Shown here one piece after another: positions 48,172 through 59,049 of a stretch of 64,000 nucleotides of DNA. The DNA is from Marsupella aquatica. Its lineage: Eukaryota; Marchantiophyta. Made by a program: the position numbers and the translations under genes. The stretch spans positions 8,928,001-8,992,000 of the forward strand of contig OZ316898.1 of NCBI GenBank assembly GCA_973895155.1, read 5' to 3'. The notes beneath the pieces were generated by a model. That model searched no databases and had not been told where the DNA came from. It was given only the letters and a program-made list of their open reading frames with translations. Each line of letters begins with the position of its first letter. Position 1 is the stretch's first letter.

Positions 48172-49905
48172 AGCGCGAGTTGATGTTATACGTCAGTGAG
48201 CCTACTCAGAGCCAATTCACGGTTGTCCCGAACTGGTTGTCGACGCATGTTATCGTACCATAAACTGCCATGCGATCGAGCTATTCGTTCGTCTGAAATT
48301 GGGTGTGTTGTTTGGACGTTGTTTTCGTTTTGCTAAGTCAATAAACGTGGCATTCGTTTCAGAGGAAAATCTTCGATCTCCACTGACACGAGTCTTCTTA
48401 ATAAACCAGGCCTTGTACTCGGCACCACCGGGAAGGTTTCTAATCAGCGTGAACTAGACACGATAGGTGTGGATCGAGAACAGTCGATCATTGTACAGAA
48501 TATTTTTTTAAAAAGTAAAAAGTGTTGTGGGAAACCTTTTGTACAGAAGATCTTGTTTACAATTGGCTTGGATGAATGGAACGGATGAATACCTATGGCA
48601 ATTGGCTTGGATGAATGGAATGAATGATCCAGCGCAGCATTTGTATTTGTTTTGTATTTGTACCTCATGGCAATTGCAATTAGCTTTGGATGAATGGATT
48701 GAGTGAACCAGCGTGGTGTTAGTTGTGAATATTGGTATTGGATAAACTCGACTGTCCTACGATGGTCGAAAGTGGTATGCTGGAAATCATCGAGTTCACT
48801 TCCAATTGTCTGAAGCTGGTGCAACTGGTGCCTGAAGTTGACGAGCGTGAGAGACCAATAAACTTTTCAGGATTGTTGAGAAAATCTAGCGACCTCGTGG
48901 TTGACTATGGGAAGAACCTTTTAACAAACGTTGGGAATTAGTTCTCTACATTCTGTGTGAAGGGAATCGTAGACAGTAGGTTGGCTTGATCACTTCGAAA
49001 CGAAGTTAGGACGTTTGTAGAAAGCTCAATCCATTTGTAGATTGTGAATTCCACAGACAAAACACTGTCAAGTCCACAGTGTAATCTGAAGAACTTCAAA
49101 ATGAACTATAATGCATGTATGGACAGGACCAGGATGGAGTCCCTCGCTATTCCCAACAATCTGTTGCCTGGAAAGTATTTTTTTCCATACAGAAATTACT
49201 TAATATAGTGCAATATCTAGGGCAGGGGTTCTAGCCTGAACCCTGTTCCCCAGGGAGTTTGGCCATGGCCCCAGAACCTTTAATTGGCTTGGTGTTGAGG
49301 GAGTATGGGCTGTAATTGCAAGGGAGTTTGGCCATGGCCCCAAAACATTGATCTAAAAGGGTGCAGCTCTACTCGTCAAAAAGAGAGCTGCATCCTTTTG
49401 ATTTGTTTTTTGTTTGGTTCGTGTGCCAGCTTTAAAGAGATCATATGGGTTAGCAGGTAACCCCAACCCTCCTTTTCACATAACATTTTGAAATTTTGAG
49501 ACTGGCTAGGCTGGCCAGGGGTTATGATTTGGAATCCTCTGTCCTATCCAGGCTGGATAAGAATTAAAACGCCACTAGCCAAGACAAAAATGTGGTTACA
49601 AAGTGTTCACCATTTTCAGTACTGTTTCCTAAAATTGTGGAGCAAAAGTCTCACGGTAGAGGTGAGGAATGTGAAAAAGTGAGAAGTTTTGGACACTACT
49701 CCTTTTATATGGCCAGTGGTGGTGGTTTAAGCAGGCTACCACCTAAAACTACATAGGAGAGAAGAAAGGAGGGGTTTAGAAATGATGGTCTCTCTTGGGT
49801 TTTCCATGGGCATCTCTACACTTATTTGGATTTTGTTGTACTTTTTCAGTCATGTCACCATGCCTCCTTTCTGAAAAACACCTGAAGTTGGGGATTGTTT
49901 TCCAA
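48172..49905. other. NBR1 3' flank and non-coding sequence
   Basis: After the NBR1 stop comes its 3' UTR with a polyadenylation signal at 48,340. A short repeat (TTGGCTTGGATGAATGGAA, 48,560-48,700) produces the open frame seen on the minus strand. A second repeat, GGGAGTTTGGCCATGGCCCC, occurs at about 49,255 and 49,322. No gene is supported. Confidence 0.6.
48340..48345 (+). terminator. Polyadenylation signal of NBR1
   Basis: AATAAA lies 169 bases after the NBR1 stop codon, followed by a T/G-rich stretch. Confidence 0.6.
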
Positions 49906-49906
49906 T

Positions 49907-50065
49907 AGCCAAAGCAGGCATGGCTGAGTGGTAGCTCACTTGAGTAGGGACTTATAGGTCTTGGGGTTCAAATAATCAACTGGCTTCTGTTGCCTCCCTT
50001 TCCGTGGGGTTTCATGAACTTCCACTATAAGTAAAATTAAAATAAATAAATAAAATTGCAAGTTT
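49907..50065 (+). mobile_element. Candidate tRNA-derived SINE
   Basis: TGGCTGAGTGG (49,921-49,931) fits the RNA polymerase III A box, and GGGGTTCAAATAATC (about 49,963-49,977) is a slightly mutated B box at tRNA spacing. A tRNA-unrelated body follows and the element ends in an A/T-rich tail (AAATTAAAATAAATAAATAA). It does not fold as a true tRNA because the B-box end is degenerate and no acceptor partner is visible. Target duplications were not found. Confidence 0.5.
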
Positions 50066-51530
50066 TTTTAGTGCATTTTGGTCATCACTAAAAAATATAT
50101 ATATATATACAAGTGATTATCCATAACTGCAACTTATAGGCAAGATTGGAGAGTTTGTTGATAAGAGCAATCAACAATTATATTGTAGACCGTCCTGGTT
50201 GTTTGAAAAGGGGGGAGGGGGACAAAAAACAAAAACAATTATATTGTAGTTAGATTAGATATACTTCTTCGGAGAAAGCCCCATACTGAAGGTTTTTGAC
50301 TCCACTAGAAGCGGAGCTGGCAACTTTGGGTGCGCTGAGTATTGACAAGGTCTGGTAGATGTAAACCGTCCTGCAGATACTTAAATAATCCATTTCAACT
50401 CGAGCAGATAAGAGAAAGACCGTGTACCCATTACACAATGCATATTGTGCATAAGTGCATGTCAAGCCTTCGTTCCGGGAACCACACTTTTAAGCATGGT
50501 AGATGCTATTGTCTCTTTAACTTTAATGCTATCTCGGTGGTTAACAGACTTGACTCTGTTTAGACCGGTCTCACAGGGGTCTCACAGGCAGCTAACAAAT
50601 ATTTTAAGTCTAAACACTACAATATATGCAGATCCTCCCATTCTCCTCCATTGTGTGTTTTGTGATATATAGCATGTTCATCCTTGAACATGCCTCTTTG
50701 TTTGTCTTGTAGTGACATGCAATTCATTTTATGATAAAAGAAATAGGTACATGTAAAGTATATACCAAGAAATTAACATCTCTTAATTAAGAGTGAATGA
50801 CATAACACACAAAACCATAAGTACACATGCAAAGGAAAACACATTATAACCAAGAAAATACCAAGGTATTAAAGAGTTGTGCACACACAAGACAGATTTT
50901 CACTTGTTTTTTGGTAATGAGAATGAACTCAATTAAATCATAACTTTGTAAAGGAAATCACAAGGGGAACTTAGTACACCAGATATGCACATTGTTCAAA
51001 TTCATTTTTCACTCTCATGAGAAAATAAAAAGATTCAAAATGAAAGATTAAAACATTTATGAGGGGAGCCAAATACATTCAAGATACTCTAAGTTCACTG
51101 AAATTTAAAGGGGTCCAAAAGTTAATTCAAAATGAACTTAATACAAATTATTCATCTTGTGAGGGCACATTAAAATCAAAATACTGGACAGAAAATATGA
51201 ATAAGACAAAATCTGAAAGGTGAATTCACCGTATAGCAGCTTCATAATTTGCTGATATGAATTGTCATCTAGATATAGCATGATCATGGGAGATGCTGCA
51301 TTCCTTGTCTTGTGATATGTAGGCGATCTAAATTTTTTGTGGTTACTGCATATTTGTTAAGATTGAGCAGAACAAATACAAGTATATTTGTTAAGATTGA
51401 GAGTGATAAATATAAGTATATTTGTTCACATTGAGTGGGATAAATACAAGTCACATTATGACTAGAGGAAAAGTAACAAGTCTATGACACATAAGTAACA
51501 AGAGTAGAAGCCCAGTTTGGCCTTGACAGG
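50066..51530. other. AT-rich non-coding stretch
   Basis: It holds a short (AT)n run near 50,094-50,109 and a repeated ATATTTGTTAAGATTGAG at about 51,350-51,440. Short open frames have no recognisable features. Confidence 0.55.
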
Positions 51531-51740
51531 CATATTGGGGGTCTTGACCCTGTCAAACCGGCATCCCGTCCACCACCCACCAGGCCGGCCCCAGCCCCGA
51601 CCCAGCCCCGACCTTGCACAATCCCCCCACCCACCCGACCTGACCCGACCCTGCCCAGCTGTGACCCCGAACCGGGGGACCGGCTCACTAGACCAGGGGA
51701 GTCCGGGGGAGAACTCGGGAATAGCCGGGGAATCAGTGGG
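51531..51740. other. GC-rich pyrimidine/purine-skewed island
   Basis: About 200 bases of C-rich, then G-rich, low-complexity sequence (CCCAGCCCCGACC units, then GGGGGA units) stand in otherwise AT-rich DNA. Open frames across it on both strands are artefacts of composition. Confidence 0.7.
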
Positions 51741-52775
51741 AATATGCATCAAAATGCCTGTTTCTGGCCTGTCATTTGACAGTTTTACATGCCCGGCAAG
51801 GCGTCAAGTTGCTCGTCAGGTCAATCTGGAGTAGAAGTACAACTCACATGTAAGGAAAAGTAATAATGACCCGTAAATGTTCAAGTCTATGGTATTGTGT
51901 TGTGCGGACAAGACTAGAGATACTTATGTACTTACGTTAGGTTATGACACTCAAATCAATTAGAACCATACCTTACTAAACAAAACTTAAAGACACAAGG
52001 TTTGCAGTTTGCTTATAATTATTTCCCACTCATAATAAAAGTTGCTATAAATTCCATGAGATTTGTTGAAGGGTTGGATGGACAATATTGGAATCTAGAA
52101 TTAGCAAGAAAGAAGTGCATTAGGAGAGCAAGGATTAAAAATATTTATAGAGGTGCTAATATAAATTCAAAATCACAACTATACAAGGGATGCACCTTGT
52201 TAGGACATATTGAAATAAAATAAAAATAACAAAAAAGTTCAATAAGACAAAATTCTGAAAGGTGGATTTGCCATATGGGATATAGGAGCATCAATATTAC
52301 ACTAGACTAGGTAGGCCTTAAACACCTCCTAAACCCTTCATACCTCACCTGCCCTTGTGCTCTGCATCTCCCTGCCCATCTGCATGTTCATCTCCCTGGG
52401 CCACGGACCCCATTAGCCAGAATCTAATGGTTATACTTAAATCTAGGGAGACCTAAAGGTCAGAAATGAATCTAGGAACCGTATATAGGGAAGATTCCAA
52501 GCATTGTCCCCTTCACACAAGGTGACATTTGCCACTTTGGCAAAAAAGAAAAATACTGAAATGGAATATTTCAAGCATTTTCTCCTTCACACAAGTTTAC
52601 AATCATGACCACATTGGCAAAAACAAAAACTGAAGAGTTGATCTGAGGCTGAGCACCGCTCCAATATGACTACTCTCAGGATATAGTAACCATTTCTATT
52701 CCCTGCTGCCGTTTTCATAATCTTGTACCAGGACATTCTAACCACAAAACCTATTTCAGGACACAAATTACAAAG

Positions 52776-54240
52776 TAAAACCAATGTCTGGGCACGGGTT
52801 CCTAGTCTATAGTCCTAAATCCAGAATGTTGGAGAAAGCTTATGAGACATGGTTGTTCTATACTTAAATAAATGCCCTTTGTGATTTTTCCCTTTGTAAT
52901 TTCAGGGCATTATGGGAGCATCATGCCTGGTCAAGGTCACCATAACCTCATTCAGAATATTCTCCTCTACTTTTACCAAAGTTAGTAAAAAAACAAAAAT
53001 CTCTCAGACCTTTGAATGTAGTAAGGTCTTGTTTCCTGAGCATCATGGGCAATGATAGACCCTCAAAACTCAAACTGAAACTCTCATTTTAGGGGGCATT
53101 ATGAGACATAATGTCCTGTAAACAGTACTTTACTGCATACTAGGGAAGATCCAAATGGAGTGTTTACTAAGATTGAGCTTTAAGAAAGATCCAAATGGAC
53201 CGTTTAGTAAGATTGAGCTGCTGGTGTGCTTATTTTTAGGGTAGGGATTAAGGGTATGGTGTGGGTGTGTCCACCAAAAGCGCCCCAACAAACAAAGCAG
53301 CTTAAAACCCCTAAGGAAAAGAACGACTATTTTTTGCAGACTGTACAGTGTGAAGGTTATCCTATACAAAGGTATGCAAATGGAGGGTTTATAAAGTACA
53401 TTTCTAGCCAGATATTCTTTTTCCAGAGTTAAATATTTTGTGAGTTTTCTCTTTGTATTTTTGAATCTAATTATAATCCAATTATATTCCATACAGCCTA
53501 CCTTCTTTTGAGGAGGAATTATGCAAAACATCTGAAATGCAGTCAATGCCTAATTTCACTTTTCTCTTTGGAATTTAATTTCAGGATTTTTTTCAGAGAT
53601 TCACTTTTTCTTGTTAAAACATCACTTAAGTTTGATGTACATTAGTGTACCGATTATAGAAATTATAAGAGCAATGACCTTCAAAATTTGGGCCACAACA
53701 CTTGATTTTTGGGACATTATATTTCACTAGCCCGATGTCCCTGCCTTACTCCAAAGATTTTGAGATGAGATCAAGATGTCAAGTAGAGGGCAAGATTCAA
53801 GAGGAGGACAAGATGTTCAGGTGAGAGGGTGAGAGGGCAAGATGTCCAGGAGAGGACCACAACACTTTTTGGGGGAATGTAATGTTCTCTAACCAAGAAA
53901 TCATCCTATTCAAAATATTACTTTCTAAAACCAATGTCTGGACATAATGTCCAGAATGTTGGGAAAAGCTTCCCACACATGATGGGGATATACTATACAA
54001 AGAAATATCCAGATGGACCAGATGGAGGGTTTACTAAGATTGAGCTTCAAGAAAGATACAAATGGAGGGTTTACCAAGATTGAGCTTCTCCTGCTGCTGC
54101 TGCTGTTGGTGGACGCACCCACACCACACCCTTCATACTCATATTCACCCCTAATAATAAGCACACAAACAAACAAACAAGGGTCAAAACCCCGAACGAA
54201 AAGCACGAATACTCTTTGCAGAGTGTACACGACTAGTGTT
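52776..54240. repeat. Dispersed duplication with an inverted middle
   Basis: Copy 1 (52,776 to about 53,350) and copy 2 (53,927-54,240) share AAAACCAATGTCTGG, CCAGAATGTTGG, GGTTTAC/TAAGATTGAGCTT units, and a final GAAAAGNACGAATA-like block ending TTTGCAGA in the same direction. The segment between, 53,224-53,275 (GTGTGCTTATTTTTAGGG...), corresponds to the reverse complement of 54,108-54,166 (GGTGGACGCACCC...AAGCACAC). Thus only the middle is flipped. Confidence 0.75.
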
Positions 54241-54338
54241 GTGGTGAAGGATGACGAAGATGCAACCAAGAAGAAGAAGCCGAAGAAGCAGCAGCAGCAG
54301 CAGAGTGATGGATGACTGAATGCGGAGGGCTCACGCAC

Positions 54339-54344
54339 CACGTG
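54339..54344 (+). promoter_or_regulatory. G-box near CGLD27
   Basis: CACGTG stands 36 bases before the CGLD27 start codon. G-boxes are bound by bHLH/bZIP factors in plants and are common in promoters of chloroplast-protein genes; a single hexamer is weak evidence. Confidence 0.35.
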
Positions 54345-54379
54345 ATCAATCGCCCGCCCGAGCCGAGCGCTGAGAGGAC

Positions 54380-55324
54380 ATGGCCGCGGTAAGCTTGATT
54401 GCCACCGGACATTTGGGTGCGAATTCGATTCAGTTGGCGCATAATCGGTCGATCTCGTCGTCGCGGCGACAATGTGAAGTGCGGGCCGGGAGCGGTAGTA
54501 GGAGTGGCGAAGGAGGAGGAGGAGGAGGAGAAGGAGGAGGAGGAGGAGGTGATGGTGGAGGAAAAGGGAGCGGGGATCCTCCGAGGAAGAAAGGAGGAGG
54601 TGACAAGGGGCGACGGCGTTTCGATGGCGGATTCTCGTTCGCCGATGGAGCTGGGAATGGAGTCGATTGCGCGGTTCCGACAGAGCAGCAGCCGGTGAAC
54701 GAGTACCAGTTACTGACGCAGGGAGCTCTGTTCCCGTGGGCGACGGACGACATTTGGAAGTACGTCTTCAGGCTGGCGGCGATCGGAGCGCTCAGCACTG
54801 CGGTGGTGGGATGGCCGGTGTCCGCCGTGAGCATCAACGCTGCGAAGGAGCCTTTCAAATGCGCCGTTGGAGCCTTGTGTGGGGGACTGGGAGCGTCGAC
54901 GCTCGCTGTCGTTCGCCTCTACTTGGGATGGGCGTATGTAGGAAATCGTCTGTTCAGCGCCACTGTTGAGTATGAGGAGACGGGGTGGTATGATGGCCAG
55001 GTGTGGGTGAAACCTCCGGAGGTTTTGGCTCGAGATCGGTTGCTCGCGTACTACAAGGTTAAACCCGCGTTGACACGGTTGAAGGCTACACTTGTCTTCC
55101 TGGCCATAGCTCTTGTGACCTGCTCCACTCTTTTGGTCACCCTCCGTGTTCCTGAGCGACCAAAGATGACGCCAGTTGAAATGGACGACCCCGGTCCGGC
55201 CGTCGTGAGGGGAATTTACAGTGATAAAGCTGCTCGTCGATTCGAACCGCAGGCCTTCTCAGACGATGCTCCTGATGGTGTAGACGAGTTGCTGTACTTT
55301 AGACGAAGCCATGGTTTACAGTAG
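54380..55324 (+). CDS. CGLD27: CGLD27-like chloroplast membrane protein (DUF1230)
   Basis: An uninterrupted 314-codon frame. Residues 1 to about 40 are Ser/Arg-rich and fit a chloroplast transit peptide. Residues 41-80 are a Gly-rich tract encoded by GGA repeats. The conserved core starts at CAVPTEQQPVNEYQ (97-110) and includes RLYLGWAYVGNRL-like (179-191), SATVEYEETGWYDGQVWVKP (193-212), LARDR and VKPALTRLK. These are the signature of the Conserved in Green Lineage and Diatoms 27 family, whose land-plant members are plastid proteins linked to iron limitation. Hydrophobic segments near 127-148, 160-184 and 233-255 suggest two or three membrane spans. It has no intron. The start is the first ATG and gives the expected transit peptide. 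The exact biochemical role of the family is not established. Confidence 0.92.
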   Translation: MAAVSLIATGHLGANSIQLAHNRSISSSRRQCEVRAGSGSRSGEGGGGGGEGGGGGGDGGGKGSGDPPRKKGGGDKGRRRFDGGFSFADGAGNGVDCAVPTEQQPVNEYQLLTQGALFPWATDDIWKYVFRLAAIGALSTAVVGWPVSAVSINAAKEPFKCAVGALCGGLGASTLAVVRLYLGWAYVGNRLFSATVEYEETGWYDGQVWVKPPEVLARDRLLAYYKVKPALTRLKATLVFLAIALVTCSTLLVTLRVPERPKMTPVEMDDPGPAVVRGIYSDKAARRFEPQAFSDDAPDGVDELLYFRRSHGLQ

Positions 55325-55854
55325 GAATTTTTAGAAATTGTCTCCCAAAATGCTTGTGAAGCCCACTGCAGTGTAAAGAGCAACAATTAAATTTGTAGGC
55401 TGTGTGTATATTAATTGTATCCAACAATCTAATCAGAAAATCAAGATTACCCAGGGCCAATTGTAAACAGGAGTCTAGGCAGACCGACATATGGCCCTCC
55501 GTTGTTTGGCAACATCGTCTCCATGGTCTTGTTATTTGTGCTCTCGTCCTGTTGCCTTTAGTTAGAGTAGTAACCACGGTGATGAATACAATGCATTAGC
55601 AAGCTCAACTAGATTGAGTTTCATGAGCTGCTTCACTTGGTATTAGACTTGTGCTTGCTGCGTTCAAGCAGCGCTTACAAGTAGGTCGGAATTTTTTTTG
55701 GATTGGTGGTAAAGTTGACAATTATTCACCTCACTTGCCTTCGCTATCCTTCCTAGAGGTCCATGGTCATTTCTCTTTAGCCCTTCTCGGTGCAAAGCAG
55801 AGAGGGAGTTTACTTCAAGACCCCCTTGTCCCCAGGTAGTTTAGAGGTACAACG
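55325..55854. other. Spacer between CGLD27 and TilS
   Basis: It should hold the CGLD27 3' UTR and the TilS promoter. I see no clear TATA box or polyadenylation signal; short open frames are not convincing. Confidence 0.5.
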
Positions 55855-57477
55855 ATGTCGAAATGGTCAGCCCTGCAAATCATGAGCTGTTCTGCAATTG
55901 CTCACGATTTGACATCCCGGTCGAATGAAAGAATATCCTCTTCGTCTCCAAATAGCATTTGCCTCAAGTTGACCGCCAATCTCGCACATCGAGTTGGAAT
56001 TTTGCCCAATGCAGGTTTGACCACGGCCGTCGCGTCTAGAGATCACAGTCGAAGCAGGGACCCAGCTGGGAAGGATGGACTTTTACAAGCAACACATGAG
56101 GATGGAAGCCTGAAAAATTCCTGGAAGAGAAGATTCAGATCAAGGAGCACAAGAAGGTGTGGTTTTCGCACATTTGAAAGGCAAGGAAGTAGCATAGTAC
56201 GATGTTCAGAGGAGCTGACGGAGATCTTATCCGACGGAGAAGAAATTATCAGTAGAGACTCCAAGAGAACCTCCTCACGAAAGGAACGAATCTCCAACAA
56301 AGCTGCTGGGCTTATACCATCAGGGCAGAGGTTAGAAGTTCGTCTTTTGCAACGATTAAACCATACACTCGAGGACAGACATCTCTTAGTCCCTGGGCAA
56401 AAGGTTTTGCTTGCTGTGTCTGGGGGACAAGATTCTGTCTGTCTGATGCACCTCCTGGTGAAATTGCAAATCAAATGGGGATGGAAGATCGGCATTGCCC
56501 ACTGTGATCACCAGTGGTCTTCTTCTGCTCGTGAGCAAGCAGCACATGTGGCTCAGGTTGCCCAAGGCCTAAGTTTGGACTATTATCAAGCGCTAACTGT
56601 TGAGGCAGTCCCTCGAGAAGGAGTGGCACGCACTTGGAGGTATGGCGTTCTGCAACGGATTGCCGTTTCTCATGGCTACGAAGCCATCGTCACAGCTCAC
56701 ACAGCTAGTGATAGAATCGAGACCTCACTATTCAACATTTTCAGAGGGAGTGGCCTCCAGGGCCTGCAGTCACTCACTTGGAAGAGATCACTATCCCCTG
56801 GCCTGTTTCTCTCTGGCAAATCTGCTTTCCAGCTGACTAAGGCAGTCGAAAGTGTGAAGGATCCTCTAGAAGGCACCATAGCCGTATCTAAGAGGAGGAT
56901 ATCTCTCATTCGGCCTTTACTTGATGTCACCAGGACTGAGCTCAGCGAGCTACGCGAGGAACTAACATTGCCACTGTGGCCAGACCCCAGCAACAGCTCT
57001 GTCGAGATTGACCGGAACCGTATCCGTCATGAGCTCCTGCCCTATTTGCGCAAACATTTCAATTCAAGAGTCGACAAATCGTTGGCTAGGTGGGCTGAGA
57101 TTCTTCATGGAGAACAGGCGTATCTAGATTCTATGTGTGAAAGCATCACAGCAATTACAGTGTCGGAGATCAGAGGTCTAGGAGGTGAAGAAGTCGGCAG
57201 AAAGCTGGATATCTCCCTGTTGAAATCTGTTCCGAGAGCTTTGCAGAGGCGAGTTTTGAAGCAGTTCAGCGATGGCTTTACAGGAAAGAGCTTGGGCTTT
57301 GACATTGTCGAGCGCGTGAGACGAACCTGTGGGGATGTATCGAGTAGGAAAAGGGGCTTGAAAGTTTCTGTTCCTGGGAATTGCTACTTGTTCATCCGTG
57401 GTGACGATTTAATTATTGGTCGATGCCCAGATAGGAGAATTCAAGAAGTGAGATCAGCCCCTCGAGTATCGAGTTAG
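55855..57477 (+). CDS. RSY3: tRNA(Ile)-lysidine synthase, plastid-type (TilS / RASPBERRY3-like)
   Basis: A single-exon frame of 540 codons. TilS attaches lysine to C34 of tRNA(Ile)CAU so that it reads AUA; in land plants the nuclear-encoded form acts in the chloroplast and its Arabidopsis homologue RSY3 is needed for embryo development. Residues 1 to about 150 are Ser/Arg-rich without family motifs and fit a transit peptide plus an N-terminal extension. The catalytic core starts with the PP-loop AVSGGQDS (187-194), then AHCDHQW (215-221), ARTWRYGVL (258-266), VTAHTASDRIET (279-290), RGSGLQGL (297-304), RPLL (353-356) and DPSN with RNRIRHELLPYL (377-398). All of these are usual TilS motifs. 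The alternative, a TtcA-type PP-loop enzyme, is less likely because the DPSN/RN.IR pair is TilS-specific. Confidence 0.92.
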   Translation: MSKWSALQIMSCSAIAHDLTSRSNERISSSSPNSICLKLTANLAHRVGILPNAGLTTAVASRDHSRSRDPAGKDGLLQATHEDGSLKNSWKRRFRSRSTRRCGFRTFERQGSSIVRCSEELTEILSDGEEIISRDSKRTSSRKERISNKAAGLIPSGQRLEVRLLQRLNHTLEDRHLLVPGQKVLLAVSGGQDSVCLMHLLVKLQIKWGWKIGIAHCDHQWSSSAREQAAHVAQVAQGLSLDYYQALTVEAVPREGVARTWRYGVLQRIAVSHGYEAIVTAHTASDRIETSLFNIFRGSGLQGLQSLTWKRSLSPGLFLSGKSAFQLTKAVESVKDPLEGTIAVSKRRISLIRPLLDVTRTELSELREELTLPLWPDPSNSSVEIDRNRIRHELLPYLRKHFNSRVDKSLARWAEILHGEQAYLDSMCESITAITVSEIRGLGGEEVGRKLDISLLKSVPRALQRRVLKQFSDGFTGKSLGFDIVERVRRTCGDVSSRKRGLKVSVPGNCYLFIRGDDLIIGRCPDRRIQEVRSAPRVSS

Positions 57478-59049
57478 TGCAAAGGTTTAAAGTAGAGTCA
57501 AAGCTGACTCAATCGTCGACGACAAAAGTAGAAAGGGTTTCAGTATACTGTCATAGATTGTATGAGAAGTACAACGTTGCCAATGAGGGCAAGGTTATAT
57601 CGGTGCCGATCACCATTACTCAATTTAGAGTGGCGGCATTATGGAAGTTGGAAGGAAAAGCAATGGGTGCTGACTTTTCCTCCATAGCTTTTGCAATTCT
57701 AGACCCGTAGTGAAAGAATCTTACAATTCAGTTACTGTCCTCGCCAACAGAATTATGAGTTTAGGCGTGGACAAGGCACAGCAGATTGCATGTCATTGTT
57801 GATGAGCAAGACTCGCTTGCCAGAAAATATTTCTTAAAGCAAACTAAAATTCTCTCGCTATCATTCAAGGAAAGTTCTCTCACTATCGATTTTCTCACCC
57901 CTCTAGTAATTATGGAGATTTTCGGAAATGCATAGTTCTTAGACATGAGGTTGCTGAGTAGACCTACTTCCGACTCACCTTCGAAGGATCTTGGAAAAGA
58001 AAAAGCAGGAAGTCTTGGCAGAATGGCACAAATGTGGTGTCCGTCGAAGGTGTAGGGACCTGAGGTCCCGGATGCCCAGATACTTGAGAAGTTTGGAGAA
58101 ATCTGGTCGTGGCGTACGGATAGATTCGATGAAACTATGCTGAACGTTTTGAGGTCTGGAGAAAGCTAGATACTGAGTTCCATTTACTAACCGCGAGATG
58201 GATGGCAACCCTGCTGCCAGAGCGGGTGACATGTACAGACGCGCATCCGTGGTTGAAACATTGAGACCATCTGAGTTCTGCCATATAGGGGAACTGGCTT
58301 TCATTCACGTTAACCGAATTTTCCCACAGATTCCAAGAGTTGATAATCGATTCAGGGACCTCTACATAGGAAGAAATAAATACAAGGGGTTGGGGTTAGG
58401 GGCAGCTATGCCCACGTGTAAGAAGTTCGATACTCATCCAAAACACAGTTGGTCACAAGAAAATATGATCCTATGTACTCACGTGAATTCATAGTGAAAG
58501 CAGGAAATACTGGGGTGACTTAAATAGTAGACGATACAGGGATTACAAATTGATTACCACGAGTATTATTGACATGGACTATAGGCGACATAATCCTGAT
58601 TCATCATTGTCCACCAGCCAGAGTCAAACAGTTGATTGTCGGTACCTCTGAAAAGTGTAAGTGAACATGTCTTCTCAATTATGCCTTTACAAAACGCTCT
58701 CATACTCGCGGAAACTATGGAAATTATTCCAAAGTTTAGGGAGTAAACAGAGGCAGAGAAAACGAAACCACTACCATGTCGTGTGTGATGTAAAGCTAAT
58801 ATCTATGTCCCGAAGTGGTGCATCATGGTCTACAACGAGCAATAGACTTTCGCTCCCGAATCACTCTTCAGATCCCTAAACTGCGCTTTTTCCTTGCACA
58901 AAGAATATTTCACCGAAAGCCTGGCACCTATCGTCTACAAGTGAACATCCCGAGCAGCTACCAAAAATCTACATAAACTATCATAGGCAAAAATCCACTA
59001 AATTTACAAGCAGACCCTCAATTGAAAAAGTCTCACAATGGCTTCGACC
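57478..59049. other. Spacer between convergent TilS and RRP12 genes
   Basis: TilS and RRP12 point toward each other, so this holds both 3' UTRs. Short open frames on either strand (for example 57,975-58,304 minus) have no recognisable motif. Confidence 0.55.

Larger units (their letters stand above)
51741..54379. other. Non-coding repeats upstream of CGLD27
   Basis: Most of the stretch is explained by the duplicated block described at 52,776-54,240. The rest is AT-rich with no recognisable gene. The last 140 bases become GC-rich and should include the CGLD27 promoter. Confidence 0.55.

Noticed and set aside
48444-48824. 126-codon minus-strand frame after NBR1
   Set aside because: It is created by the short TTGGCTTGGATGAATGGAA repeat and overlaps the NBR1 3' flank.
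54430-54858. Proline-rich 142-codon frame on the minus strand
   Set aside because: It is the antisense shadow of the Gly-rich coding tract of CGLD27.
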